In this document: one piece after another, positions 37,270 through 46,593 of the stretch | Position numbering within the stretch: position 1 is the stretch's first letter | Layout: the number at the start of each line of letters is the position of its first letter | Assembly (NCBI GenBank): GCA_937898685.1 | Contig: CALEJT010000014.1 | Coordinates: forward strand, 1-64,000 | DNA: 64,000 nucleotides | Reading direction: 5' to 3' | From: an uncultured Gammaproteobacteria bacterium | Lineage (GTDB): Bacteria > Pseudomonadota > Gammaproteobacteria > Pseudomonadales > Pseudohongiellaceae | Program-made: the position numbers and the translations under genes | The notes under the pieces: model-generated | What the model saw: the letters and a program-made list of their open reading frames with translations, nothing else | What the model was told of the DNA's origin: nothing | Database searches by the model: none

Positions 37270-38094
37270 ATGAGTCGTATTCAATCCACTTTCAGCCGTC
37301 TGCGCGCCTCCGGACGTAAAGCCCTGATCCCGTACCTGACGGCAGGGGATCCCGATCTCTCCACCACGCTGGGGCTGATGCATGCCCTCGTGGCCAATGG
37401 TGCCGACATCATCGAACTCGGCTTTCCCTTCAGCGATCCGTCTTCCGATGGCCCCGTGATCCAGCGCGCCGTCGAACGTGCGCTCGCGCGCAAGACGCGT
37501 CTGCGCGACGTGCTCGACGTGGTGAAACAGTTCCGCAGTACCAACCAGGACACGCCCGTGGTGTTGATGGGCTATCTCAATCCAGTCGAGTGCATGGGCT
37601 ATGAGCGCTTTGCGCAGGCTGCGGTGGATGCGGGTGTCGATGGTGTGCTCATCGTGGACATGCCGCCGGAAGAAGCGGAAGAACCGAAGCGCGCGTTGCG
37701 TGCCGTCGGCCTCGACCTGATCTTCCTGGTGGCGCCGACCACCAACCCCGAACGCATGACTGCGATCTGCGGCGAGAGCAGTGGCTACGTCTACTACGTG
37801 TCGCTCAAGGGCGTCACCGGCGCTTCGCACCTCGACATAACATCGGTGGAGGAGAGCCTGGCCAAGTTGCGTCGACACACGGATCTGCCGATCGGCGTAG
37901 GTTTCGGCATTCGTGATGGCGAAAGCGCCGCGCGCATCGCCTCCGTGGCGGATGCAGTAGTGGTCGGCAGCGCGCTCGTGAGCCGCATCGCCGAACTGAA
38001 ACCCGAGGTGAGCTACAGCTCCGACCAATTGATCGAACAGACCTCGATCATCGCCGGCATGCGCGCCGCGATGGATGCAGTGCAGACCGCCTGA
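37270..38094 (+). CDS. trpA: Tryptophan synthase alpha subunit
   Basis: Cleaves indole-3-glycerol phosphate and channels indole to TrpB. It is a 274-residue TIM barrel. LIPYLTAGDPD, ADIIELGFPFSDPSSDGPVIQ (catalytic Glu in ELGFPFSDP), VLIVDMPPEEAEE (catalytic Asp) and YVYYVSLKGVTGA are all conserved. It sits between trpB and accD. Confidence 0.97.
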   Translation: MSRIQSTFSRLRASGRKALIPYLTAGDPDLSTTLGLMHALVANGADIIELGFPFSDPSSDGPVIQRAVERALARKTRLRDVLDVVKQFRSTNQDTPVVLMGYLNPVECMGYERFAQAAVDAGVDGVLIVDMPPEEAEEPKRALRAVGLDLIFLVAPTTNPERMTAICGESSGYVYYVSLKGVTGASHLDITSVEESLAKLRRHTDLPIGVGFGIRDGESAARIASVADAVVVGSALVSRIAELKPEVSYSSDQLIEQTSIIAGMRAAMDAVQTA

Positions 38095-38134
38095 GGTCCA
38101 GCCCCCGAAGAATGACGACGAGAAGGTAAGTGTC

Positions 38135-39025
38135 ATGAGCAGATGGATCGACAAGATTCTGCCGGCGATGGTGAAAACCAATCCCACCGCCAAGACCCGC
38201 AGCGTGCCGGAAGGGCTGTGGAAGAAATGTCCGCGTTGTGAAGCGGTGCTCTACCGCGACAACCTGGCCGACAATCAGGAAGTGTGTCCGAAGTGCGACC
38301 ATCACATGCGCATCTCCGCGCGTCGTCGTCTCGACATCTTCCTCGACAAGGAAGGGCGTGAGGAAATCGGCGCCGACATCGAGCCGACCGACATCCTCAA
38401 GTTCAAGGACCTGAAGAAATACAAGGACCGTCTCGCCGCCGCCACCAAGGCCACGGGTGAGAAGGACGCGCTGGTCGTGATGCAGGGCACGGTGGAAGGC
38501 CGCGCCGTCGTCACCGCTGCGTTCGAATTCGGTTTCATCGGCGGTTCCATGGGTTCGGTGGTGGGCGAGAAGTTCACCATGGCCGTCAACCGCTGCCTCG
38601 AGCGCAACCTGCCGCTCGTGTGCTTCGCCACCAGTGGTGGCGCCCGCATGCAGGAAGCCCTGATCTCGCTGATGCAGATGGCCAAGACCGCTGCCGCGCT
38701 CGAGCGCATGAAGCAGAAGGGCCTGCTCTACATTTCCGTACTGGTCGATCCGGTCTACGGCGGTGTGTCCGCCAGTTTGGCGATGCTGGGTGATGTGAAC
38801 ATCGCCGAGCCGCGCGCCTTCATCGGTTTCGCGGGCCAAGACGTGATCCGTCAGACCGTGCGCGAAAAGCTGCCGGAAGGCTTCCAGCGCAGCGAATTCC
38901 TGCTGGAACACGGCGCCATCGACATGATCGTGCATCGGCACCACATGCGTGAGCGCGTCGCGGGGTTGATCAACAAGTTCATGCCCGAGCGTTCCGCGCA
39001 AACCGGGACCTTCGTTCCTTACTGA
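38135..39025 (+). CDS. accD: Acetyl-CoA carboxylase carboxyltransferase beta subunit
   Basis: With AccA it transfers the carboxyl group from biotin to acetyl-CoA, giving malonyl-CoA. The 296-residue protein has an N-terminal zinc finger, CPRC...CPKC, at about residues 30-53. The crotonase-like carboxyltransferase domain includes CFATSGGARMQEALISL and VYGGVSASLAMLGDV. I chose the ATG at 38135 (AAGG upstream; MSRWIDKILPAM matches the family start). Confidence 0.97.
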   Translation: MSRWIDKILPAMVKTNPTAKTRSVPEGLWKKCPRCEAVLYRDNLADNQEVCPKCDHHMRISARRRLDIFLDKEGREEIGADIEPTDILKFKDLKKYKDRLAAATKATGEKDALVVMQGTVEGRAVVTAAFEFGFIGGSMGSVVGEKFTMAVNRCLERNLPLVCFATSGGARMQEALISLMQMAKTAAALERMKQKGLLYISVLVDPVYGGVSASLAMLGDVNIAEPRAFIGFAGQDVIRQTVREKLPEGFQRSEFLLEHGAIDMIVHRHHMRERVAGLINKFMPERSAQTGTFVPY

Positions 39026-39074
39026 GTCAAGCCGCAACATTGATCGATAGGGCAGCTAGCGCTGTCAGGATGCC

Positions 39075-40352
39075 ATGCACCCCGAACTTGCAAATCGCAG
39101 TCTTTCCGAATGGCTCGAGTGGCTCGAGCGTCTGCATCCGAGCACGATCGAACTCGGGCTCGAGCGTGTGCGCCGCGTTCATGAGCGGCTCGATCTCGAT
39201 CTGAGTCACAGCCGCATCCTCATCGTCGGTGGCACCAACGGCAAGGGCTCGTCCGTGGCGATGCTCGCGGGAACCTTGCGCGCCGCGGGACATTCCGTCG
39301 GTACGTACACCTCGCCGCATCTGTTGCGCTACAACGAGCGCGTCACGCTCGATGGTGTGGAAGCCACCGACGCGGAACTGTGCGAAGCCTTCGCTGCGGT
39401 GGAAGCGGTGCGTGGCGAAGTTTCATTGACCTATTTCGAATATGGCACGTTGGCTGCGCTGGTGCTGTTCGCGAAGAAGCGCCCGGACTACCTGATCATG
39501 GAAGTCGGTCTCGGCGGCCGCCTCGACGCGGTCAACATCGTCGAACCCGAACTGAGCATTCTCACCAACGTGGCGCTCGATCATCTCGATTGGCTGGGCG
39601 ATACGCGTGAAGCCATCGGTCGCGAAAAGGCTGGCATCTTCCGAGCCGGCAAATCGGCGCTCTATGGCGAAAGCGACATGCCACAAAGCGTGCTGAGCGA
39701 AGCCGAACGCATCGGTGCCCAACTGCTGCGCAAGGGCGTGGACTTTGCCTGGGAAGAGCAGGGAGCAACCTGGAACTGGCGCGGCCGCAGTGCGAAGGGC
39801 GAACGAATCGCACTCGAGGGACTGCCGCGCAATGGTTTTCCGCTCGACAACGCCGCCGCAGTGGTGCAGGCGCTTCAGCTTTTGGAACCAGGATTGCCAC
39901 GTGCCGCCCTGGACAAGGGTTTGGCCGAAGCCGTGGTGGCGGGGCGCTTCCAGCGCGTGGAATACAAGGGCCGCCGCGTGATTCTCGACGTGGCGCACAA
40001 TCCGCATGCCGCCACTTACCTTGCGTACAACCTGCGGCATCGCGTCCGTCCGAACCAGAACGGTCGCATCCTCCTGGTCCTCGCCATGCTGGGTGACAAG
40101 GACAGCGCCGGTGTGGTCCAGCTCCTGGCACCGTGCGCCGATCGCATTTATGCGGCTTCGTTAGGCGGAGAACGCGGATCGTCGGCCGAAATCATATATA
40201 ATCACGCGCGCCGTTTTGGGCACGCGCAGATCACCTGTCATTCCAATGTGCAGGAAGCCTTCCAGACAGCGCATGCCGAGGCGGAAGTGGACGACACCAT
40301 CATCGTCACTGGCTCGTTCTTCACTGTGGCGGCCGTACTGGAGTTGATTTGA
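39075..40352 (+). CDS. folC: Bifunctional dihydrofolate/folylpolyglutamate synthase
   Basis: Adds glutamate to dihydropteroate and to folates. The 425-residue Mur-ligase-fold enzyme has the P-loop ILIVGGTNGKGSSVAML near residue 55, SPHLLRYNERV, and IMEVGLGGRLDAVNIVEP. The C-terminal domain begins ILDVAHNPHAATYLA. It follows accD, and its stop overlaps the TTG start of the SPOR gene by four bases. Confidence 0.96.
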   Translation: MHPELANRSLSEWLEWLERLHPSTIELGLERVRRVHERLDLDLSHSRILIVGGTNGKGSSVAMLAGTLRAAGHSVGTYTSPHLLRYNERVTLDGVEATDAELCEAFAAVEAVRGEVSLTYFEYGTLAALVLFAKKRPDYLIMEVGLGGRLDAVNIVEPELSILTNVALDHLDWLGDTREAIGREKAGIFRAGKSALYGESDMPQSVLSEAERIGAQLLRKGVDFAWEEQGATWNWRGRSAKGERIALEGLPRNGFPLDNAAAVVQALQLLEPGLPRAALDKGLAEAVVAGRFQRVEYKGRRVILDVAHNPHAATYLAYNLRHRVRPNQNGRILLVLAMLGDKDSAGVVQLLAPCADRIYAASLGGERGSSAEIIYNHARRFGHAQITCHSNVQEAFQTAHAEAEVDDTIIVTGSFFTVAAVLELI

Positions 40353-41020
40353 ATCAGGCAATGAAACAACGACTCGTCGGCACCATCGTGCTGCTCTGCT
40401 TGGCGCTGATCTTCATTCCGCTGCTGCTCGACGGTGAGGGCATTGCCCCACCGACCATGAACCTGAACATCCCCCCGCGTCCTCAACTCGAGATGGAGCC
40501 CATCGCCGAGCCCGTGCGTCCGGCGATCATCGCCGACAATCTGAGCAACACCGGCACCGTGCCGCAGTTGGAAGTACCGCCCTTCGTCGAACCGAGCGAC
40601 GAAGAGGAAGAACAGGTCGAAGCACCGCAGCTGCTGGCCGAGGAACCAGAACCCGCGCCGGCTCCCGCAACGCCAGCGCAAACCGCGCAGACGCCCGCCA
40701 CGACCACGCCGGCACCAGCAGCAACGCCTGCACCTGAACGTGTGCCGGCACGCGACAGCGCCGGATTGCCGGAAGGGTGGGTGGTACGCCTCGGTACCTT
40801 CGCCGATCGCAACAACGCCGATCGTTTGCTCAAGCAATTGTTGGACGCGCGTTACAAGGCCTACATCGAATCCGTCTCGAGTGCTCAAGGGGTACTGGCT
40901 GGTGTCTACGTGGGGCCGGTACTGACGCGAGCCGAGGCGGATTCACTTCAGCGCGAGCTGCGTTCGAAATTTCAGTTGGAAGGTCTCATCCGTCGCTTCA
41001 CGCTCGATGAGACCCAGTGA
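40349..41020 (+). CDS. SPOR domain membrane protein
   Basis: A 223-residue inner-membrane protein: a single N-terminal helix (LVGTIVLLCLALIFIPLLL), then a long Pro/Ala/Glu-rich periplasmic linker. A SPOR domain occupies about residues 143-218 (GWVVRLGTFADRNNADRLLKQ to the end). SPOR domains bind glycan strands denuded of stem peptides at division septa, so it is DedD-like. I used the TTG at 40349, four bases inside folC with GGAG five bases upstream; an ATG at 40361 is the alternative. Confidence 0.88.
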   Translation: MNQAMKQRLVGTIVLLCLALIFIPLLLDGEGIAPPTMNLNIPPRPQLEMEPIAEPVRPAIIADNLSNTGTVPQLEVPPFVEPSDEEEEQVEAPQLLAEEPEPAPAPATPAQTAQTPATTTPAPAATPAPERVPARDSAGLPEGWVVRLGTFADRNNADRLLKQLLDARYKAYIESVSSAQGVLAGVYVGPVLTRAEADSLQRELRSKFQLEGLIRRFTLDETQ

Positions 41021-41074
41021 GGATCGCTTGAGCAGCCAGGTTTCAGCATCGGGCCCGCGCAGGATCGCAGCTCC

Positions 41075-41578
41075 ATGACGATGATCGACATTGGCATCGT
41101 TGCCATCGTGGGTCTGTCCTGCATCATGGGCGTGCTGCGCGGTCTCATCCGCGAAGCGCTGTCCCTGTGCGTATGGATCTTCGCCGGCTTCTTCGCTGCG
41201 GCCTTCGACGAGCGCGCGGCGCCGTGGTTCACCGGTGTGATCGACTCACCGCAGTTGCGACTCGTGGCCGGCTTTGCCCTGGTATTCGTCGCCGGTGTCT
41301 TCCTCGGTGGCATCGTCACCAACATGGTTTCCAAACTGACCAGTGCGCTGGGCCTGGGCAGTATCGACAGTGCGCTCGGCATGTTGTTCGGACTTCTGCG
41401 TGGAGTCCTGATCATCACGGTGGTGATCGTTCTCACCATCCGGCTCGACGTGTTCCGTACCTGGTATGCGGATTCGCTGCTGGTGCCCTATTTCTTGGGA
41501 TTTGCGGAATACCTTGCCGCTCTGGTCGGTCTCGATCCGGCGCTGGTCTACCCCCGGGCAAACACCACGCCCATTTGA
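41075..41578 (+). CDS. cvpA: CvpA family membrane protein
   Basis: A 167-residue inner-membrane protein with four predicted helices. The family pattern is MIDIGIVAIVGLSCIMGVLRGLIREALSLC at the start and LGLGSIDSALGMLFGLLRGVLIITVV in the middle. CvpA is required for colicin V production in E. coli and is widely found next to purF. It is implicated in envelope homeostasis, but its exact function is unclear. It precedes purF as expected. Confidence 0.93.
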   Translation: MTMIDIGIVAIVGLSCIMGVLRGLIREALSLCVWIFAGFFAAAFDERAAPWFTGVIDSPQLRLVAGFALVFVAGVFLGGIVTNMVSKLTSALGLGSIDSALGMLFGLLRGVLIITVVIVLTIRLDVFRTWYADSLLVPYFLGFAEYLAALVGLDPALVYPRANTTPI

Positions 41579-41634
41579 TTGTATGCACCGCAGGCAACCC
41601 CTGCGGTCTCTGATGCTTTTGCAGGAGTTTCTTC

Positions 41635-43179
41635 ATGTGCGGAATAGTCGGGATCGTTGGTAAATCGAACGTCAACCTGGCGCTCTATGACAGCCTTACT
41701 GTTCTGCAGCACCGTGGACAGGATGCCGCCGGCATCATGACCTACGACAGCGGCAAGGTGCATCTGCGCAAGGACAATGGTCTGGTGCGCGACGTGTTCC
41801 ACACGCGCCACATGAAGCAGCTGTTGGGCTGCATGGGCATCGGCCACGTGCGTTATCCGACCGCAGGCAGCTCCGGCCCAGCACAGGCGCAGCCACTCTA
41901 CGTGAACTCGCCCTACGGCATTGCCATCGCCCACAACGGCAATCTCACCAACGTCGACGATCTGCGCGACGACCTCTATCGCGAAGACCTGCGACACCTC
42001 AACACGGATTCGGATTCAGAAGTGCTGCTCAACGTGTTTGCGCATGAGCTGCAGCGTCTCAACCACAACAAGATGGAGCCCAGCGCAGAAGACATCTTCG
42101 CCGCCGTCACCGCCGTGCATCGCCGTTGTCGCGGTGCCTATGCCGTGGTGGCGATGATCGTCGGGCACGGCATCCTCGGTTTCCGCGACAAATACGGCAT
42201 TCGTCCCTTGGTGTTCGGCAAGCGCACCACGCCCAAGGGTGATGAATACATGCTCGCCTCCGAAAGCGTGGCGCTCGATTCGCAGGGATTCACGTTGATC
42301 CGTGACGTCAAACCGGGCGAGGCCATCTACATCCGCGAGAACGGCACCTACGAAGCCAAGATGTGTGCACCCGACAGCAAGCTCACCCCCTGCATCTTCG
42401 AACACGTCTATTTCGCGCGCCCCGACTCGATGATCGATGGCGTGTCGGTCTACAAGTCGCGTCTGCGCATGGGGGAGAAGCTGGCGCAGAAGATTCTGCG
42501 CGAGCGTCCCGATCACGACATCGACGTGGTCATCCCGATTCCCGATACCAGTCGCACCGCAGCGGTGGAGCTCGCCAACGCGCTCGGCGTGAAGTTCCGC
42601 GAAGGCTTCGTCAAGAACCGCTACATCGGTCGCACCTTCATCATGCCGGGTCAGAGCCAGCGCAAGAAATCGGTGAAGCAGAAGCTCAATGCAATTCCGC
42701 TGGAATTCCAGGGCAAGAACGTGCTCTTGGTGGATGACTCCATCGTACGTGGCACCACCTGCAAGCAGATCATCGAGATGGCGCGTGAAGCCGGCGCGGC
42801 CAAGGTGTATTTCTGCTCCGCATCGCCGCCCGTGAAATATCCGAACGTCTACGGCATCGACATGCCGGCGGTGAGCGAGCTGATCGCGCATGGCAAGACG
42901 GTGGAAGAAGTGCGTGAGCTGATCGGCGCCGACTGGCTGATCTTCCAGGAACTGGACGATCTGATCGCCGCCTGCGCCGAAGGCATCGAGTCCTCGCTCG
43001 ATTTCGAATGCTCGGTCTTCAACGGTGTCTACGTCACCGGTGACGTCACCGAGGAATATCTGGCGAAACTCGAAGCGCAGCGCAACGATCTCGCCAAACT
43101 CAAGAAGCAGCAGGAACGCGAAATCTACGGCAGCGGTGACGACGACGAAGGTCAGATCCCGCTGCACAGCAACAACTGA
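41635..43179 (+). CDS. purF: Amidophosphoribosyltransferase
   Basis: First committed step of purine synthesis: PRPP and glutamine give phosphoribosylamine. It has 514 residues. The glutaminase nucleophile is Cys2 (MCGIVGIVGKSN), with no propeptide. The PRPP loop is VLLVDDSIVRGTTCKQI near residue 365. YIGRTFIMPGQSQRKKSVKQKLN is diagnostic of the E. coli-like type without an iron-sulfur cluster. The Shine-Dalgarno GCAGGAG is strong. Confidence 0.97.
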   Translation: MCGIVGIVGKSNVNLALYDSLTVLQHRGQDAAGIMTYDSGKVHLRKDNGLVRDVFHTRHMKQLLGCMGIGHVRYPTAGSSGPAQAQPLYVNSPYGIAIAHNGNLTNVDDLRDDLYREDLRHLNTDSDSEVLLNVFAHELQRLNHNKMEPSAEDIFAAVTAVHRRCRGAYAVVAMIVGHGILGFRDKYGIRPLVFGKRTTPKGDEYMLASESVALDSQGFTLIRDVKPGEAIYIRENGTYEAKMCAPDSKLTPCIFEHVYFARPDSMIDGVSVYKSRLRMGEKLAQKILRERPDHDIDVVIPIPDTSRTAAVELANALGVKFREGFVKNRYIGRTFIMPGQSQRKKSVKQKLNAIPLEFQGKNVLLVDDSIVRGTTCKQIIEMAREAGAAKVYFCSASPPVKYPNVYGIDMPAVSELIAHGKTVEEVRELIGADWLIFQELDDLIAACAEGIESSLDFECSVFNGVYVTGDVTEEYLAKLEAQRNDLAKLKKQQEREIYGSGDDDEGQIPLHSNN

Positions 43180-43222
43180 GATCCCACTGAAACCGTGCGG
43201 CATGAGACATGTTGCACGGCCT

Positions 43223-44284
43223 TCACGCCGCATCACTGCGCCGCTCCGCATCCACGCGAGTTTCCTGCCAAAGACGCGCCGCCAAGGACGCCACACTCTC
43301 GCGTTGGCCTTCCACCAGCCATCGCGCCACGGCGGTGGCAACGTCGGGGTAGCGCACGTAGGGTGGGCGCTTGCCTTGCTCCAACCACTCGCGCAGCGCT
43401 TGCGGCTGTAGCTCATCGACCACTGTCGCGTACCCCAGCTGTTCCAGCGCAGCCGCATTCGACGACTGTTCCATCTGGCCGTGCAGCGGCTTGGTCAGAA
43501 TCTTCTTATTCCACTGCAGACATTCGCTGATCAATTCGAAACCGGAGTTGGTGAGCACGCCCACGGCGCTGGCGAGATCGCGCTTGAAACCATCGCGCGA
43601 GATCGCACGCCAATGCACGTGGCCCTGGTCTTCGTCCTGCACGAGCGGGTGATAGACGTAGAACTCGTATGCCGTGAACTGCCGCAGCAGCGCCTCGAGG
43701 AACGGCGGACTTTCGAAAGCGAGATAGACGATGATCTTGTTCGGCTGCACCGTGACCGGAACTTCCGGCTGCGCCAGATCGAGAATGGGCGGCAGGATGC
43801 CGCTCTGACCGAAGTGATGCCAGTGCAGTCCCAAGGCGCGGGTCGCAGGCGCATAGCGCTGCATCAGGCAATCGACGATGGGATTGCTGCCGCGACGCGG
43901 CACTCGATACTGGAAGACATATTGATGACCGAGGCCGGTGACGGGGATGCCGCGTTTACGTGCGGCATGCGCAACGACGGGTTCGAAGTCGGTGAGGACG
44001 AGATCGTAACCGCTGCAGTCGAGTTCCTTCACATCGCGCCAGAATCGACGCAGTTTGGCCTGACGCAGCGTGGCAATGGGATCGACGCGTCCTTCACGGG
44101 CGACGAAGCTGAGCCCATTACGCCACTCGCACTGGAGCAGTTGTCCCATGCCTTGCCCAGGTGGCCGGCTGCTCAGGAGCCAGGTGATTTCGAGTTCGGG
44201 AAAGGCGGCGAAGGCACGCTGCATCGCCAGTGCGCGGCTGATGTGGCCGTTGCCGGTTCCCTGTACGCCGTATAGCACTTTCAC
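43223..44284 (-). CDS. MJ1255/VC2487-type glycosyltransferase
   Basis: A 353-residue GT-B fold protein. It begins VKVLYGVQGTGNGHISRALAM with a GTG start at 44284 preceded by a strong GGGAG eight bases away. An upstream ATG extension to 44341 overlaps the neighbour and lacks homology. Later family segments are DLVLTDFEPVVAHAARKRGIP, HYVYHPL-type strands and LTNSGFELISECLQWNKKIL, the nucleotide-sugar-binding region. The substrate is unknown. It follows the PAP2 phosphatase by 13 bases, and the two are probably co-transcribed and act on a lipid-linked glycan. Confidence 0.85.
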   Translation of the reverse strand: MKVLYGVQGTGNGHISRALAMQRAFAAFPELEITWLLSSRPPGQGMGQLLQCEWRNGLSFVAREGRVDPIATLRQAKLRRFWRDVKELDCSGYDLVLTDFEPVVAHAARKRGIPVTGLGHQYVFQYRVPRRGSNPIVDCLMQRYAPATRALGLHWHHFGQSGILPPILDLAQPEVPVTVQPNKIIVYLAFESPPFLEALLRQFTAYEFYVYHPLVQDEDQGHVHWRAISRDGFKRDLASAVGVLTNSGFELISECLQWNKKILTKPLHGQMEQSSNAAALEQLGYATVVDELQPQALREWLEQGKRPPYVRYPDVATAVARWLVEGQRESVASLAARLWQETRVDAERRSDAA

Positions 44285-44297
44285 GTTCGTCTCCCGA

Positions 44298-44807
44298 TCA
44301 ACCCAACACCACCACGGCCACCGCATTGCCGAGCAAGGCACCCAATAGTACGTCGCTGGGGAAGTGCACGCCCAATATCACGCGCGAGGCGCCGACTCCT
44401 GCCGCCCAGAGATAGAGTGGGGCAAAGAGCGGACTGATGGTGAGGCACAGAATTCCGACGAAGAGAAAGGCGGCGGAAGTATGTCCCGATGGCAGACTGA
44501 AGCGATCGGCAGCCACCACCACCGCTTGGACGTTGGCGAAGACCTGTGGCGGTCGCCGTCGTCTTATGCCGTGTTTGAGCACGAGATAGAGCACCCGTTC
44601 CAGGCCGAAGGCCAGAAGGATCAACCACAGATGGTGGCGAAAATCGTGCGGATGACTCACCACCAACAACGGCAATAGCGAAAAGTAGAGCCAGCCGTCG
44701 GCGCTGGAGGAGAGCAATAGACTGCAGCGGGTGAGGTCGGGATGTTGCGAAGGAGCAAAGAGGGTGTGGAAGGTGCGGGTATCCAGAGTCTGGATGTATT
44801 TCAGCAT
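44298..44807 (-). CDS. PAP2 family phosphatase
   Basis: A 169-residue integral membrane phosphatase with the three PAP2 motifs: KHGIRRRRP (motif 1, KxxxxxxRP), LPSGHTSA (motif 2) and SRVILGVHFPSDV (motif 3, SRxxxxxHxxxD). All catalytic residues are present. Such enzymes remove phosphate from undecaprenyl pyrophosphate, phosphatidic acid or phosphatidylglycerophosphate. The start at 44807 has AGGAAC ten bases upstream; a longer start at 44849 is less likely. It pairs with the glycosyltransferase downstream. Confidence 0.88.
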   Translation of the reverse strand: MLKYIQTLDTRTFHTLFAPSQHPDLTRCSLLLSSSADGWLYFSLLPLLVVSHPHDFRHHLWLILLAFGLERVLYLVLKHGIRRRRPPQVFANVQAVVVAADRFSLPSGHTSAAFLFVGILCLTISPLFAPLYLWAAGVGASRVILGVHFPSDVLLGALLGNAVAVVVLG

Positions 44808-44935
44808 GCACTGAGTTCCTGGTCGCTGATCACGGCGCACAGCATGCACGCGTGCAGTGAAGGCTGAATTAACGCAACTTAAAGCTTCGATGAAAGCGGG
44901 CTAAGATGCCGACCACTTTGCAGCGAGGACTCCGC

Positions 44936-45148
44936 ATGAATCCCATCCCACTCGGTCGTTATCGTCACTACAAAGGACGCGACTACAGCGTCGTCGGCTT
45001 TGCCCGTCATTCGGAAACGGAAGAGGTGATGGTGCTCTACGTGCCGCTCTACGGCGAAGGTGGTTATTGGGTGCGGCCGCTCACGATGTTCACCGAGAAC
45101 GTCGTGGTCGACGGCAAGGAAGTGCCGCGCTTCAGCTACCTCGGATGA
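44936..45148 (+). CDS. DUF1653 domain protein
   Basis: A 70-residue protein consisting of one DUF1653 domain: LGRYRHYKGRDYSVVGFARHSETEE, LYVPLYGEGGYWVRPLTMF and FTENVVVDGKEVPRF. It is a small beta-barrel-like fold, function unknown to me, often attached to or near HAD or NUDIX genes. The start at 44936 has GAGG upstream; an ATG at 44906 is in frame but lacks a site. Its 3' end overlaps the convergent HAD gene by 17 bases. Confidence 0.88.
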   Translation: MNPIPLGRYRHYKGRDYSVVGFARHSETEEVMVLYVPLYGEGGYWVRPLTMFTENVVVDGKEVPRFSYLG

Positions 45149-45797
45149 AGCGTCCCCAACCTTCGTGCAGAAAATCGACGAGACTGCGGTATTTACCGTC
45201 CGCGATGCCGAATTCCTCGCGTTCGTAGTGATGCGCATCAGGCACTGCGATAACCTTCATGCCCGCCGCATGCGCTGACCGTACGCCTGGAATCGAGTCC
45301 TCGAAGGCGAGACAGTGGTGCGGTTCGACGCCGAGCGCCTGTGCGGTGCGCAGATAGACCGCCGGATGCGGCTTGCCGTGTGCTTCGTCCACCGCACTGA
45401 AGAGCAGGGAAAAACGCTCTCTGATACCGAGGTGTTTCAGCACGGCTTCGATCATGCGCAGCGATGAGGACGATGCCACCGCCAGTGGGATGCTCGATGC
45501 GCTCAGGCGCTCGATCAACTCATACACGCCCGGCAGTGCCTTGCCTTCGGTGATGGCGAGGCGTTCGACTTCCTGCATGATCTCTTGCTCGACCAGCTCC
45601 AGTGTCTTGTTGCTCCAGGGCTGCTGGCGATGACGCAGGCGCACGACTTCGTCGATGCGTACTCCCGTGGTTTCACGACAGTCCTGCTCGGTGAGATGCA
45701 GGCCGACCGTGGCGAAGACCTTGATCTCGGCGCGATGCCACAGCGGCTCCGAATCGATGAGGAGCCCGTCCATGTCGAAGATGGCGGCGTGAATCAT
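45132..45797 (-). CDS. HAD-family sugar phosphatase, HxpB-like
   Basis: A 221-residue haloacid dehalogenase-type phosphatase with a helical cap. Motif I is AAIFDMDGLLIDSEPLW, with the nucleophile Asp at residue 8 and the acid/base Asp at 10. Motif II is VASSSSL. Motif III has the Lys of HGKPHPAVYL, and motif IV is FEDSIPGV. The pattern DGLLIDSEPLW...GVRIDEVVRLR resembles E. coli YniC/HxpB, which dephosphorylates 2-deoxyglucose-6-phosphate and other hexose phosphates. It follows xthA by 13 bases. Confidence 0.9.
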   Translation of the reverse strand: MIHAAIFDMDGLLIDSEPLWHRAEIKVFATVGLHLTEQDCRETTGVRIDEVVRLRHRQQPWSNKTLELVEQEIMQEVERLAITEGKALPGVYELIERLSASSIPLAVASSSSLRMIEAVLKHLGIRERFSLLFSAVDEAHGKPHPAVYLRTAQALGVEPHHCLAFEDSIPGVRSAHAAGMKVIAVPDAHHYEREEFGIADGKYRSLVDFLHEGWGRFIRGS

Positions 45798-45810
45798 GCG
45801 GCGCTGCGGC

Positions 45811-46578
45811 TCAAGCGCTCAGCATCTCGAGCGTCACAGGACAGTGGTCCGAGCCATGGATGTTGCAGAGGATGTCGGCGTGCTTCACCACCGGTAGCAG
45901 CGCGCGCGATACGAGGAAGTAATCGATTCTCCAGCCCACGTTCCGCTCGCGTGCTCCGGCGCGATAGCTCCACCACGAATATTTCTTCGTCTCCGGATAG
46001 AAGTGACGGAAGGTGTCGACGAAGTCGGCGCCGAGCAGGCGATTGATGCCGTCGATTTCTTCCTGCATGTAGCCCGCGGACTTGTTGTAGTTCTCCTTGG
46101 GGCGCGCCAGGTCGATCTCGGTGTTGGCGACGTTGAGATCGCCACACACGACCACGGGCTTCTTCTGTTCGAGTTGTTTCAGGTAGGCCAGGAAATCGCG
46201 GTCCCACTGCTGGCGATAGTCGAGGCGCTTGAGCTCGTTGCCGGAGTTGGGCGTGTACACCGTCACCACGTAATACGAGGGAAATTCGGCGGCGATCACA
46301 CGGCCTTCCTGATCGTGATCGGGATGGCCCATGTCGTTGCGCACGTCGAGCGGTTCGATGCGGCTGAGGATGGCCGTGCCCGAATAACCCTTCTTCTGCG
46401 CGGAGTTGGTGTAGATGTGATAACCCTGCAGATCCGAGAGGCACTCACGCACCTGATCGTCCTGCGCCTTGGTTTCCTGCAGACAGATGACGTCGGAGTC
46501 CAACTGGGCCATGGCCGGCAGAAAGTCTTTTTTCATTACGGCGCGCAGGCCATTCACGTTCCAGGAGAGGAGTTTCAT
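45811..46578 (-). CDS. xthA: Exodeoxyribonuclease III
   Basis: A 255-residue AP endonuclease/3'-5' exonuclease for base-excision repair. Family signatures: MKLLSWNVNGLRAVMKK at the start, the metal ligand Glu in CLQETKAQ (residue about 34), VVCGDLNVAN, and the catalytic GSDHCPVTLEML at the end. The start at 46578 has AAGGA eight bases upstream and is preferred over 46593. It lies 15 bases after the HtrA-like gene and before the HAD gene, forming a three-gene unit. Confidence 0.94.
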   Translation of the reverse strand: MKLLSWNVNGLRAVMKKDFLPAMAQLDSDVICLQETKAQDDQVRECLSDLQGYHIYTNSAQKKGYSGTAILSRIEPLDVRNDMGHPDHDQEGRVIAAEFPSYYVVTVYTPNSGNELKRLDYRQQWDRDFLAYLKQLEQKKPVVVCGDLNVANTEIDLARPKENYNKSAGYMQEEIDGINRLLGADFVDTFRHFYPETKKYSWWSYRAGARERNVGWRIDYFLVSRALLPVVKHADILCNIHGSDHCPVTLEMLSA

Positions 46579-46593
46579 CGTAGTCCTTGTCAA

